A DNA stretch of 64,000 bases from Paenibacillus sp. SYP-B3998. GTDB lineage: Bacteria; Bacillota; Bacilli; Paenibacillales; NBRC-103111. Positions within the stretch are counted from its first letter, which is position 1; every line of letters begins with the position of its first letter. The position numbers were made by a program, and so were the translations under genes. The notes beneath the pieces were generated by a model that saw only the letters and a program-made list of their open reading frames with translations, was not told the DNA's origin and did no database searches. The DNA is taken from the NCBI RefSeq assembly GCF_010820665.1, contig NZ_JAAIKC010000014.1, forward strand, positions 62,001-126,000. The letters run 5' to 3'. Shown here piece by piece: positions 34,508 through 43,853 of this stretch.

Positions 34508-35671
34508 CTAACTCCCGATCTTTTCCACGCTTGCAGCTTTCCCATAAATTCTATGCAAGACGAAACTAAGAAGTAAGCCCACAAAAGACATGCAGGAAAT
34601 CAACAAGTATAGGGTCCTTGCCCCTAAGGATTCATACGCCCAGCCGCCAAGATACGACGCCACGATGCCCGATACGCCAAAGAAAAGTAAAGCAAGCACC
34701 GTCTGACCTGTGGCTTTCCACTCTTCTGGGACAATTCGATACAAGTATTGAATTGCTGCTGAGTAGAAAACAGGGAAAGTAAAGACTTGAAGCAGCTGCA
34801 AATACGTTAGTAATTGAGGATCCGTAATCCATGCCGATAGGAAAAATCGCAACACATAAAAAAGGCTGGCAAACGAGATGATCAACATCTCTTTCCCTTT
34901 TCGAAGCCACCAGAAGCTCAAAGCGAAAACGAGAATTTCACTCCCCGCAGCCAGAAACCAAGCTTGACCAACCAAATCGGCAGTGCCGCCTAATTTACGA
35001 ATATAGACACCAAGATAAGTATCATTGATACGTTGAGGAACAGCTGTAACAAAAATTAGGATCAGAAACCAGACCGTTTCCTTATAACTGAGAAAGTCCC
35101 GTAAACTTTTCAGCGTAACTGGCTTCCCTGTTGCAGGCGCATCCGGTAATCCCAGGCAAACAACAACACTGAGAACCCCAATACCGGCAAATAGCAAAGC
35201 CAAGCTGTGTATACCAAAATAGAGCATCGCATAACCTACAGCAAGGGACGTAACCGCATACCCTAGTGCGCCGAACGTGCGTATAGAACCGTAACTCACA
35301 CCATTTGCTTCTGCCGTTTGGAAATTAAGGCTTTCCGTCAACGGATCCAACGGCATTAAGAAGAAATATAACAACATCGCAAAAAGAAGAAGAACGAAGA
35401 AACTGCCAGATGCATACAAAAAGTAGCCAGTTACGGCAGAACACGCCAATAGAAGGATCATAATTTTCTTAATCGTCCGAGTCCGGTCGCTAATCATTCC
35501 CCATAAAGGCTGGGAAAAAATCGTAATAATACCGCCAGTTCCGATAATGAGGCCAATCTTCGTCGTTGGAAGTCCCTGCGCATCCAGATAAACAGGGAGG
35601 AAGGAAACGAACATAGCAAGCAGAGCAAAATAAAGAAAATTAAACGTGCGTAATAAATTAGATGAATTCAT
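34508..35671 (-). CDS. MFS transporter, MFS_1-like (YwbF/LacY-type)
   Basis: A 387-residue, 12-helix major facilitator of the MFS_1-like group related to sugar and nucleoside:H+ symporters (TFNFLYFALLAMFVSFLPVYL, GLPTTKIGLIIGTGGIITIFSQPLWG). The substrate is unknown. ATG 35671 with AAGG upstream is preferred over ATG 35707. Single gene. Confidence 0.85.
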   Translation of the reverse strand: MNSSNLLRTFNFLYFALLAMFVSFLPVYLDAQGLPTTKIGLIIGTGGIITIFSQPLWGMISDRTRTIKKIMILLLACSAVTGYFLYASGSFFVLLLFAMLLYFFLMPLDPLTESLNFQTAEANGVSYGSIRTFGALGYAVTSLAVGYAMLYFGIHSLALLFAGIGVLSVVVCLGLPDAPATGKPVTLKSLRDFLSYKETVWFLILIFVTAVPQRINDTYLGVYIRKLGGTADLVGQAWFLAAGSEILVFALSFWWLRKGKEMLIISFASLFYVLRFFLSAWITDPQLLTYLQLLQVFTFPVFYSAAIQYLYRIVPEEWKATGQTVLALLFFGVSGIVASYLGGWAYESLGARTLYLLISCMSFVGLLLSFVLHRIYGKAASVEKIGS

Positions 35672-35778
35672 TGCATACCTTAACCTTTCACTGATCTTGG
35701 TCCCCATTGTAACACGTCAAACAATCGTTCCCAATATAAATCCTTTTCCTCGCCCAATTTAATTAAATTGGGCTGCTC

Positions 35779-36447
35779 CTAAGCATTAGAGCGTTTAACA
35801 ATCTCATCTGAGGACAGCACCTCTACACCAGCTATGCCTGACTTTGCAGAATTAATCAATCCAAGTGCGATTGTTTTCGCATGAATCGGCCGATAAGCCC
35901 GCATACCTCCTAGCATGAGGGGAGCAATCGCTTTCGATACCCATGCCCCCACACGTTCACCCAGGCGAACATCTTCGCGATCACCTAGAATCAAGGAGGG
36001 CCTGAGCAGAAATAAATAAGGAAGACCAAGCGCTATCAGCTCATCCTCAACTTCGCCCTTGACCTGATTATAAAAAAAAGCCGAACTGCGACTAGCGCCC
36101 ATCGCTGTCACAATGGCAAATACATCAGCCTCAAACTTACGAGCAAGCTGCCCCAGGATCTTCGGGTATTCAAAATCAACTCGGCGAAACTGCTCCTTCG
36201 TCTTCGCTTTCTTTATGGTCGTACCTAGCGTACAAAAAACATGTGCTTGCTTCCAATCCGATCCATCCAACACCTCGGTGAGATTCGAATAGTCAGTCAC
36301 CACTTGATACAATTTGTCATGCTCTAGATGCATCCTTTTGCGCACCAGGGCTACGACCTTGTCATAGAAGTGATCGTTCAGCAGCAGTTGGATCAATTCA
36401 CGGCCCACAAGCCCTGTTCCGCCCGCTACAATAGCTGTAGTCCCCAC
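35779..36447 (-). CDS. NAD(P)-binding oxidoreductase (HTATIP2/YwnB-like)
   Basis: A 222-residue Rossmann-fold protein of the atypical short-chain dehydrogenase type. AIVAGGTGLVGRELI is the nucleotide-binding loop; HVFCTLGTTIKKAKTKEQFRRVD and YNQVKGEVEDELIALGLPYLFLLRPSLILG match the HTATIP2-like group. Substrate unknown. GTG 36447 follows GGGAGGG; an upstream in-frame ATG has no site. Confidence 0.85.
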   Translation of the reverse strand: MGTTAIVAGGTGLVGRELIQLLLNDHFYDKVVALVRKRMHLEHDKLYQVVTDYSNLTEVLDGSDWKQAHVFCTLGTTIKKAKTKEQFRRVDFEYPKILGQLARKFEADVFAIVTAMGASRSSAFFYNQVKGEVEDELIALGLPYLFLLRPSLILGDREDVRLGERVGAWVSKAIAPLMLGGMRAYRPIHAKTIALGLINSAKSGIAGVEVLSSDEIVKRSNA

Positions 36448-36517
36448 AAAAATCCCTCCCTGAAAGCCTTCCGTCAGCAAACTTGCGCCTACTCATACTT
36501 AAAGGCATTAACTACTT

Positions 36518-37315
36518 TCAAATTTCCCAGTCTTCCCGAAGGTGTTCATAGATCCTAATTAAATAAGAGGCCGGATTAGACTGAATAGTTACATCATGCC
36601 CTAGTTTACGGGTAAAATGTTGAGCTATCGGAAAAGCAAGCTGTTGAAGCCTCGAACTATGCATTGTAGGAATCCGCTCTATCCACGCTTGTAAAAGCTG
36701 CCAATCTTCTGACGTAACCGCCTGCTTTGCAGCGTCATCGAACTCGATTAGAGGGATATCAAGCTTCCATTTGGATATCGCTTTGTCAATCTGTCGTCTA
36801 AGCTTCAAGCGTTCGCTTCTAGCTTCAATGACCACGATGGTGCCAGCTACCATATCCCCGACGCGCTTATCTCTTGCGGTAAGAAAAATGGCAAGGGCTC
36901 CAAGAAAATAAAAGCTTGGCAGCATGTCCAGGAGACGAAATAAGTTACGAATGATGATTGATAACAGTGTAGCGGATTGGCCGTTATTTTGAAGAACCCG
37001 GATTCCGATCTTCTTCTTGCCTGGTGTTTGCCCACCCATATAAGCTTCCGTACACACAAAGTAGCCTAAATTTATAACGATGAAAAGCACAATCACAAGC
37101 ACAATCAAATAGTCGGCAATGTCAGGCAGCCATTCCCCCGCATACAGTCTGCCAAAACCGAGTGCAGCTACAAACAAAATCGTATTTACTATACTTAAAA
37201 TGACGGCATCAATTAGATGCGCAAGCGCTCTAGTACCTAGTCCTGCTGTTTGAAACTGCAACTGCACCTGCTCAGGGGTAATAATCGTTACTTCCTTATC
37301 CAGAGATTCGTTCAT
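36518..37315 (-). CDS. RDD family membrane protein
   Basis: A 265-residue protein. The first 160 residues are an RDD domain: FQTAGLGTRALAHLIDAVIL at the start (Arg, Asp), about three to four helices, and GKKKIGIRVLQNNG, with DKRVGDMVAGTIVV at the end. The C-terminal 100 residues are soluble and helical, with ADVI-type features unknown. RDD proteins may be ion exchangers. GAGGAG precedes the ATG. Divergent from the SpoIIM-like gene; both belong to the same functional neighbourhood as the MoxR operon. Confidence 0.88.
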   Translation of the reverse strand: MNESLDKEVTIITPEQVQLQFQTAGLGTRALAHLIDAVILSIVNTILFVAALGFGRLYAGEWLPDIADYLIVLVIVLFIVINLGYFVCTEAYMGGQTPGKKKIGIRVLQNNGQSATLLSIIIRNLFRLLDMLPSFYFLGALAIFLTARDKRVGDMVAGTIVVIEARSERLKLRRQIDKAISKWKLDIPLIEFDDAAKQAVTSEDWQLLQAWIERIPTMHSSRLQQLAFPIAQHFTRKLGHDVTIQSNPASYLIRIYEHLREDWEI

Positions 37316-37455
37316 AGCATCTCCTCAACATTTCAAAATTATGGTAATATGAACAAAACCAATATACGTATGCTTACCTTGCAGGTTTTTCATAAGAAAA
37401 CTCAAAGCTAATCTTACGATGCCAGTTTTGCTACAGCAAACTCTGAGGAGGCCCC

Positions 37456-38430
37456 ATGGAAATATCGCGATTCATTAAAGAAAACAAAGCGCAATGGACT
37501 GAACTTGAACAGCTTCTTCTTCAACTAGGTAAACGAAAGAACAAATTACAAGCCAGCCATTTGAATCGATTCACGGAATTATATAAAATCGCATCGGCGC
37601 ATCTGGCCACGATGCAAACCCACAAGCCGAATGATGAAACGACGCTCTATTTGAACCACCTCGTATCCGGAGCTCATAATGCGATGCATAAAGAAAATAA
37701 CAAAAGCAGCACGCAGTTGAAAACGTTCTTCCTTCATTACTTCCCTTCGCTCATTCAAGCCAGAAGTATGTTCATCGGCTTTGCCCTTCTTCTGTTCGTG
37801 CTAGGCGGATTACTCGGTTTCTTGTCCGTGTGGAAAGACCCGCTCAATCTCCATCTAATCTTGCCTGGCGGCATGGCAGATAGCATTGACCCGTCCAAGA
37901 CAGCTGACGCCCGTGAGAATCTCCACAGTCCACTCGTCTCGACAGCCATTATGACGAACAATATTCGGGTTGCTGTGCTTGCCTTTATCAGTGGCGTGAC
38001 ACTAGGCATCGGCACCGTTTATCTGATGATAAGCAATGGCCTTTTAGTAGGCGCATTAGCGGCTGTATTCATGCAATCGGGAAAAAGCTATGTCTTCTGG
38101 GCCTATATATTGCCACATGGTATCATCGAGTTGACCGCCATTTTCATCGCAGGAGGCGCCGGACTGTACATGGGCTACCGTTTCTTCGTGCCTGGGCCGT
38201 TTCCTCGCAAGCTGCGTTTTCTGGAATCCGCGAAGGAATCTGCCCAACTGTTAATTGGCACGATTCCCCTGTTCATCATCGCAGGCATTATTGAAGGTTA
38301 CATTACACCTTCCACACTTTCATTGGAGATTAAATACCTCATTGCAGGAATCACATTAATTCTTCTAGCGCTCTACTATATATTTGGCATTAGAGTACGT
38401 CCCGAGATTTCAAATCCATATACACGTTAA
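37456..38430 (+). CDS. SpoIIM/DUF95 family membrane protein
   Basis: A 324-residue membrane protein of the stage II sporulation protein M family. A soluble N-terminal helical part (residues 1-100) precedes about five helices; MTNNIRVAVLAFISGVTLGIGTVYLMISNG and YILPHGIIELTAIFIAGGAGLYMGYR are family signatures. True SpoIIM acts in engulfment; this longer form, next to RDD, MoxR and DUF58 genes, is probably a paralogue with a membrane stress role. Its 3' end overlaps the convergent DUF58 gene by 41 bases. Confidence 0.88.
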   Translation: MEISRFIKENKAQWTELEQLLLQLGKRKNKLQASHLNRFTELYKIASAHLATMQTHKPNDETTLYLNHLVSGAHNAMHKENNKSSTQLKTFFLHYFPSLIQARSMFIGFALLLFVLGGLLGFLSVWKDPLNLHLILPGGMADSIDPSKTADARENLHSPLVSTAIMTNNIRVAVLAFISGVTLGIGTVYLMISNGLLVGALAAVFMQSGKSYVFWAYILPHGIIELTAIFIAGGAGLYMGYRFFVPGPFPRKLRFLESAKESAQLLIGTIPLFIIAGIIEGYITPSTLSLEIKYLIAGITLILLALYYIFGIRVRPEISNPYTR

Positions 38431-39763
38431 CCGCGCTAAGGGTCAATTGGTCGGCGGGGACATCCATAACAGGGATGCCTCGGCTGGCCATTTTAGTTAC
38501 ATAAGCATAACGATCCCTTGTAAATTTGTGGGCAATACTCTGCCTGTAAGCCTGTCGGCTATCCGCTGCCCGAATTCGAGTCCAATAATGAAGAAGTGGA
38601 TCTTGAAGGGAAAGGAGGAGCACGTGGTGCCCTTTACGCAGCCGCTGTACGTAAGGCAGCAGTTCTCGATCATGCAAATAACTTTCCATATCCGAAAACA
38701 GAATAACAAGCGATCGTTTCTTTAGAAACCGAAGCATGTGTGACATCGCAATCTGTGTGTTAGATTCCACGAAATCGGTTCTCAAATCATAGACAGCTCT
38801 GGTCAATTCCTGCAGATGAGAAAGCCCCTTGCCGGGAGGAACATACACCTTCACCTGACTGGAATAGGCAAGCAACGCCACCTGATCCCCCTGTTTTAGG
38901 GCGACAGCAGCAAGCGTTAAAGCCGCTTCCAATGTACGGTCAAGCTTCACTTGTTCCTCCAGTTCAATTCCCATTTGGCGGCCGCAGTCAAGCACCAGCG
39001 TAACGATCTTTCCTTTCTCTGGTTGAAAAAGGTTCGTCATTAGCTTAGCGGTGCGCGCAGACGCTTTCCAGTTCATGTGCCGAATATCGTCTCCCTGTAC
39101 GTAGTCCCGGATATAGTGAAATTCGGAACCGCTGCGCTGCTTTTTGAACAACCGATGCCCTTCCAAAATCAAAGCATCCTGCACAGCCCCCAGCACACCT
39201 CTCACTTGGGTTAAATCAGGATAAATGTCAATCGTATCTGCTTGTGCCAATTGAACTTGCTTTTTCCACAGCCCTAGTCCCCCCCAATAACGAAGGAACA
39301 CATGCGCAAATACATATCTCCCTCGTTCGAGGGCCGTAGTCGTATAAAAGAATGACGCTTCTGTTCCTTCGAAGCTGCCGCTCAAGTGGTTGCGTACCGC
39401 ACTGAATACAGCGGGTAAGTCGTCGCAAAGCTCAATGTGAACCCTCTGACGGCTCCCTGCATGCAGCTCAAGCACCACTTCGAAACCGTTCCTGACATCC
39501 ATTCGAACCGGTAGCTGCCGTTGAACAGTCCACACACTGCGTTTAGGCAGCAGAAGAAGATCTACGCCGCTAAGAACAACTAGCAGCGCATTGTAACTCC
39601 AGAAAATGGGTAGACCGATTCCAAATACAGAGCCCACCAAAGCAGCAACTGCCCCTACCGATAAGAGCGCAATAAACCGACTTGTCGGTACGATAAAATC
39701 TTGAAACAAAATTCTAGCGAGGAACCGGAATGGAGCCGAGCGTCTCTTGGATGATTTGGTCAC
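38390..39763 (-). CDS. DUF58 domain protein
   Basis: A 457-residue protein with two N-terminal helices (residues about 28-65) and a C-terminal DUF58/vWA-like domain: GSEFHYIRDYVQGDDIRHMNWKASARTAKLM is the family signature and LVLDCGRQMG the MIDAS-like strand. DUF58 proteins are steady partners of MoxR ATPases. The GTG start at 39763 lies 50 bases inside moxR but has a strong GGAGGG eight bases upstream, a tightly coupled overlap. Last gene of the operon. Confidence 0.9.
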   Translation of the reverse strand: MTKSSKRRSAPFRFLARILFQDFIVPTSRFIALLSVGAVAALVGSVFGIGLPIFWSYNALLVVLSGVDLLLLPKRSVWTVQRQLPVRMDVRNGFEVVLELHAGSRQRVHIELCDDLPAVFSAVRNHLSGSFEGTEASFFYTTTALERGRYVFAHVFLRYWGGLGLWKKQVQLAQADTIDIYPDLTQVRGVLGAVQDALILEGHRLFKKQRSGSEFHYIRDYVQGDDIRHMNWKASARTAKLMTNLFQPEKGKIVTLVLDCGRQMGIELEEQVKLDRTLEAALTLAAVALKQGDQVALLAYSSQVKVYVPPGKGLSHLQELTRAVYDLRTDFVESNTQIAMSHMLRFLKKRSLVILFSDMESYLHDRELLPYVQRLRKGHHVLLLSLQDPLLHYWTRIRAADSRQAYRQSIAHKFTRDRYAYVTKMASRGIPVMDVPADQLTLSAVNVYMDLKSRDVL

Positions 39764-40634
39764 TGGTTCCGCCCTCCAATTCCGCTTGAGGCGTCAATAG
39801 CAGCCTATGCCTCAGCGCTGGTCTCGCTACAAGCTTGATATCATCAGGCGTTACATACGTCCGCCCCTCCAACAGCGCCCAGGCTTTACTGGCCATCAAC
39901 ACCGCGATGCCTGCCCGTGGACTTGCTCCTAACTGCACACGCTTGGATTCGCGCGTTTTACGAATTAACGTGGCAATGTAGGCATATAACGACTCCTCCA
40001 CAACGACATTTACCAACTGTCGCTGAAGCTCAGCAATCCGCTCAGGGGTCAAAATTGCCTGTATCGTTTGTTCTTGCTCCTGGCGGAATGGCACGTGACG
40101 GCGCAGAATTTCCACTTCCGCTTCTTCACCTGGATAATCAAGGACAAGCTTAAACATGAAGCGATCCAACTGCGCTTCCGGCAATGGATAGGTACCTTCA
40201 TACTCAACTGGGTTTTGCGTCGCTACAACGAAGAATGGATCTGGAAGCTTGTACGTATTTCCTTGAATTGTCACTTGCCGCTCCTCCATCGCTTCGAGCA
40301 GCGCAGCTTGCGTCTTTGGTCCCGAGCGGTTGATTTCATCCGCTAGCAGGACATTGGCGAAGATCGGGCCTTTAATCGTTGTAAAGCTATGATCCTGCAT
40401 ATGATAAATGACACTGCCGGTAATATCACCGGGCATCAAATCTGGCGTAAATTGAATACGACGATACTCTCCGCCGGACAGCTCAGCGAGTGTTCGAGCC
40501 ATCCTCGTTTTTCCAAGACCCGGCACCCCTTCCAGCAACACATGCCCTCCAGCCAACATAGCAGTTACGAGTAGTCGGATGTTGAGCTTTTGCCCAAACA
40601 GGCGCTGCTCCATCGTTTCGATTAATTGATTCAT
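39714..40634 (-). CDS. MoxR family AAA+ ATPase
   Basis: A 306-residue ATPase: Walker A GVPGLGKTRMA, Walker B LLADEINRSGPKTQAALLEAMEE, sensor 1 VVATQNPVEYEGTYPLPEAQLDRF and sensor 2 GASPRAGIAV. MoxR ATPases act as chaperones that activate partner proteins with vWA-like domains. ATG 40634 lies 8 bases after AAGGAG; a GTG three codons earlier overlaps the DUF4350 stop. Fourth gene in the overlapping operon. Confidence 0.95.
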   Translation of the reverse strand: MNQLIETMEQRLFGQKLNIRLLVTAMLAGGHVLLEGVPGLGKTRMARTLAELSGGEYRRIQFTPDLMPGDITGSVIYHMQDHSFTTIKGPIFANVLLADEINRSGPKTQAALLEAMEERQVTIQGNTYKLPDPFFVVATQNPVEYEGTYPLPEAQLDRFMFKLVLDYPGEEAEVEILRRHVPFRQEQEQTIQAILTPERIAELQRQLVNVVVEESLYAYIATLIRKTRESKRVQLGASPRAGIAVLMASKAWALLEGRTYVTPDDIKLVARPALRHRLLLTPQAELEGGTSDQIIQETLGSIPVPR

Positions 40635-40639
40635 TTCGC

Positions 40640-41842
40640 TCACTCCTTCTCCAAATAGGCGATCATGTCACCCATCTCACGCGTTCGTTCCACGAATTCT
40701 TTAGCAGATAGGCCCCGCTGCTTCGCAGCGCGGGGCGCATCGTCGCTGCCGCCGTCCTCTGCCCGCGGCACATCCACAAGCAGGCGCGCAAGCTGCGCCA
40801 CTTGCGCCTCAGGCCAACGGCCGCGCGCAGCTTGCGCGGCCTCCTCTCGGCTTGCGTTGGGGCTAAGCCCCCAACGCTGAGCGAGCAGCTGCCGCAGGAG
40901 CTGCTGCTGGTGCGCAAGCGCCTCCTCGCGGTAGCCGAGGCGCTCATACCACGCCGCGAGCGCTTGCAGCGTCTCGTCGCCGCGCCTTACCGTCCACGCC
41001 CTCGGGGTGTGGACAGGCCCAAAGCGCTTGCCGCGCAGCCAGAGCCACAGCAGCAGCGCAAGAGCGAGCTGCACGCTGGCAAGCACCAGCCACGTAGGGT
41101 AAATGGCCAATAATCCAGGCTTGGTACCTAAGCCGTGATGGGTCTCATCGACCCACACGGCCCCCCAAGACTTCGCGAACAACGGCCAGATCAATTCGAA
41201 ATGAGACTCTTTATTAATCGTCTCATTTTGCATCCAGTTCGGTGTCAGCACCACGGTGATGCTGCCCGCTCCCACTTCCAGGCGTCTAGCGAGTATGCCG
41301 CGTTCATCAGCGAACAAACCATTCCCTTGGCCGTCCGACTTGAGTCGAAAGGACGTGTCCACTTCTCCCCTGAGGATACCCGGAGTTCCCGGAAATTCCT
41401 GCCCCGTTGTAATGGTCATGATCTCATTCAGCCGATTGTCAACCGTTGAAACCTCATCCTTCTTGGCCGCATTAGCAACATCTTCAATCGACCATTGCGT
41501 CCAGCCGACAGGTTGACGATCGAATAGGATGAAGTCATTTCCTTTCCGCACCCAATTCAGCAATTGTTCCCTATCCGCCTTAGTAACCGCCGTAGGCTCG
41601 ATGGCAACAAGCAACATTGACCGTTCGTTAGGCAAGTTTTTCCAATCTAGACGCCATTCTTTAACAGATGGTTGCTTGCTGCTTAAGAGCTCTTTCCAAG
41701 CTCTGGTTCCATCGGCATCAGCTGAAAAAGACAAGTAAGGCGGTTGATCCACCAATTTCGGCTTTACAATCCAATAACCTAGCAGGAGGAACAATAGGAT
41801 ACTGAGTACTAACCCCACATTCAGCTTATTCAGCCTTCTCAT
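40640..41842 (-). CDS. DUF4350 domain protein
   Basis: A 400-residue membrane-anchored protein. TM1 near residues 8-26, an extracellular DUF4350 domain (AWKELLSSKQPSVKEWRLDWKNLP; ANDFILFDRQPVGW-like region), a second helix near 250-272 (LVLASVQLALALLLWLWLRG) and a cytoplasmic tail. The tail coding sequence (about 40,660-41,060) is far richer in G+C than the rest and encodes an Ala/Arg/Gln-rich stretch. The ATG overlaps the preceding gene by 17 bases. Role unknown; constant partner of MoxR/DUF58/DUF4129. Confidence 0.85.
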   Translation of the reverse strand: MRRLNKLNVGLVLSILLFLLLGYWIVKPKLVDQPPYLSFSADADGTRAWKELLSSKQPSVKEWRLDWKNLPNERSMLLVAIEPTAVTKADREQLLNWVRKGNDFILFDRQPVGWTQWSIEDVANAAKKDEVSTVDNRLNEIMTITTGQEFPGTPGILRGEVDTSFRLKSDGQGNGLFADERGILARRLEVGAGSITVVLTPNWMQNETINKESHFELIWPLFAKSWGAVWVDETHHGLGTKPGLLAIYPTWLVLASVQLALALLLWLWLRGKRFGPVHTPRAWTVRRGDETLQALAAWYERLGYREEALAHQQQLLRQLLAQRWGLSPNASREEAAQAARGRWPEAQVAQLARLLVDVPRAEDGGSDDAPRAAKQRGLSAKEFVERTREMGDMIAYLEKE

Positions 41843-42479
41843 GGGTAAAGTCCCCCTCTCTGCCGATTACTTGAGCCACTTGCTCGTACATCGTATCGAA
41901 CAGTTCCTCCGTTACTTCTTCTTTTCCATACCAGATTCGCTCGAAAACCAACGAGCTTTCCTGGAAAAGGGGGACTATCGAAGGTGCTTTACCGATCAGC
42001 TCCTCCGTATATTCCCAATTTGTTTTCCACTTCTCTACGCGAATCGAACGTTTTTCTTCTAAATAAAAGAGCAAGGAGAGGAAGACAGAACGCACACCCT
42101 CTCGCCAGTCGCTTGTTTCCCGCAAAAGAGCTGCTTGCTGCCAATAATAATCGTATGAACGGCTCGAATCCCCGGTAGGTAAATAGGCCTTCTTGCGAAT
42201 CCGTTTTTGCCAAATCATCTGCTTCGAGAACCAATAAATCGCGAAGATGGCAATTGCAAACAACAGGACGATCAAGCCCAATGTAAACAAGTCCGCCGTA
42301 CCTTCGGACATCTTGAAATCGGGCAGCCAACTGCGAATTTTACGAAATAACGGCTTTAGCCATTCCCTTAACGAACCATGCTCTTTTATAGCATACGCCG
42401 TATATTCATCTTGATTTAAAATGTTTTGCAGTTGCTCTTTATCTTGCTGCACAGAAGAAATCGCACCGAGACTATTCAT
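41826..42479 (-). CDS. DUF4129 domain protein
   Basis: A 217-residue protein with one clear helix (residues about 65-90) and a cytoplasmic DUF4129 domain (YDYYWQQAALLRETSDWREGVRSVFLSLLFYLEEKR; SLVFERIWYGKEEVTEELFDTM), the domain also found fused to transglutaminases next to MoxR. ATG 42479 overlaps the stop of the upstream gene by eight bases; no strong ribosome binding site is seen, so translation is probably coupled. Confidence 0.85.
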   Translation of the reverse strand: MNSLGAISSVQQDKEQLQNILNQDEYTAYAIKEHGSLREWLKPLFRKIRSWLPDFKMSEGTADLFTLGLIVLLFAIAIFAIYWFSKQMIWQKRIRKKAYLPTGDSSRSYDYYWQQAALLRETSDWREGVRSVFLSLLFYLEEKRSIRVEKWKTNWEYTEELIGKAPSIVPLFQESSLVFERIWYGKEEVTEELFDTMYEQVAQVIGREGDFTHEKAE

Positions 42480-43728
42480 TCTTTTTATCCGAGTCCTCTG
42501 GCTTGCCATCTTTCTGAGATGCTTCGTTTTGATTCTGCGGCTCGCGATCCTCCGCTTTGTTCAAAGCTTGCTGATTTTCCTGTTCATCAAAAGGGTCGAA
42601 AGGATCAGGCTCCAAAAAGGCTTCTTGCTGTTCCCTCCCTTGAGATTCTTCTCGTGGCAACGACTGCTCTTCGAGTTGGTTCGGTAGTTCTGATTCCACT
42701 ACCCGCGGGAGCGCTGGTTCAATTCGTTCTGGTTGATATAATTGCTCTGATCCACTAGGGTTAATCGTGTTATGAATCATGGTTTCAAGACCTAAGCCAT
42801 CGTTGCGCACTTTCAAATCAAAAAAACTAATAGCATAAGATAGAATCCCAAGTGGAGCGATTAAAATGCTTACTAGGCTAAGAAGCAATTGAGCACCCAG
42901 TCCCAAGCCGAAAGCAGCCGTAACAATCAATTGGATGACCGCTTGGAAAAGATACAAAATAATGATGAGTACGAAGAACATTAAGAACAAACGCCAGAAG
43001 TTGCCACGCGTCAATCTCCAGCTACGACTTAATCCAATGGAATCTTCCCCGAGGGCAACAATCGGTAAATAATAGCCCCAGCGGAGGAAGAAATAAGCCC
43101 CTGTCAATAAACCAGCTATCGTAAGAAGAATAAAAAAGATAATACCAATTACTACTCCTGTTCCCATGCCTGAGCCGCTAAGCGTCCCTGATAGACCTGC
43201 TCCCAACGCAAAAACAATCACAAAAATACCGAAAATAAAGAAAAAAACAACGTACATTCCCAAAACGATGAGTCCATCCAGCGCCGTGCTTCCAGCTAAT
43301 GGCCAAAAGCGACGAAACGATTTTTTGAGCATATCGCCTACGCCCGGTACTTTTTCTCCCAACAAGTGAGCCTTCACCAGATGAACGACCGAAGCTACTG
43401 ATGCCGGCATCATGCCAAGTAAAAATAAAGGAAAGAGGACAAGGAGGAAAACGAGCGATTTCCATACATCAATGTCAGGCGAAGTTCCTCTAAATGCAGC
43501 ACCTGATGTAACAATATCCTGCCAAGAGCCGCCATTCCTAATTTGATCCAAAATAGAAGCGGACGCGCTTGCCGCCTCTTGATACAAAAGCAAATGCTGG
43601 AGCAAGTAAAACGGACCGTATAAGATCAACATGACTAGTGTCAGCTTCACAAAGTGTTTGCGGTATAAAAGGAAGCTTCGATCCAAGATTCTTCCAATTC
43701 CCATCGGCCTTATTGGCGTATTCAACAC
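42472..43728 (-). CDS. Polytopic membrane protein with acidic tail
   Basis: A 418-residue protein with six or more helices in residues 25-310, resembling the membrane domain seen beside glycerophosphodiester phosphodiesterases (IGRILDRSFLLYRKHF; SIGLSRSWRLTRGNFWRLFLMF). The last 100 residues are disordered, rich in Glu, Gln, Asp and Lys. GTG start behind GGGGG. It heads the five-gene operon with DUF4129, DUF4350, MoxR and DUF58. Function unknown. Confidence 0.75.
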   Translation of the reverse strand: MLNTPIRPMGIGRILDRSFLLYRKHFVKLTLVMLILYGPFYLLQHLLLYQEAASASASILDQIRNGGSWQDIVTSGAAFRGTSPDIDVWKSLVFLLVLFPLFLLGMMPASVASVVHLVKAHLLGEKVPGVGDMLKKSFRRFWPLAGSTALDGLIVLGMYVVFFFIFGIFVIVFALGAGLSGTLSGSGMGTGVVIGIIFFILLTIAGLLTGAYFFLRWGYYLPIVALGEDSIGLSRSWRLTRGNFWRLFLMFFVLIIILYLFQAVIQLIVTAAFGLGLGAQLLLSLVSILIAPLGILSYAISFFDLKVRNDGLGLETMIHNTINPSGSEQLYQPERIEPALPRVVESELPNQLEEQSLPREESQGREQQEAFLEPDPFDPFDEQENQQALNKAEDREPQNQNEASQKDGKPEDSDKKNE

Positions 43729-43808
43729 GAAAATCCCCCTAAATGTTGGTAATTTAAATTTTACTCTGCTTATTATACACTAAAGCTTTAATTTTCTGAC
43801 CACATTTT

Positions 43809-43853
43809 ATAAAAACAAAAAGCTAGATTAATGAAAAATTCATCAATCTAGCT
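43809..43853 (-). terminator. Terminator of the diguanylate cyclase gene
   Basis: On the minus strand AGCTAGATTGATGAA / TTCATTAATCTAGCT stem followed by TTTTGTTTTT. The stop codon region of the gene forms part of the stem. Confidence 0.85.
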
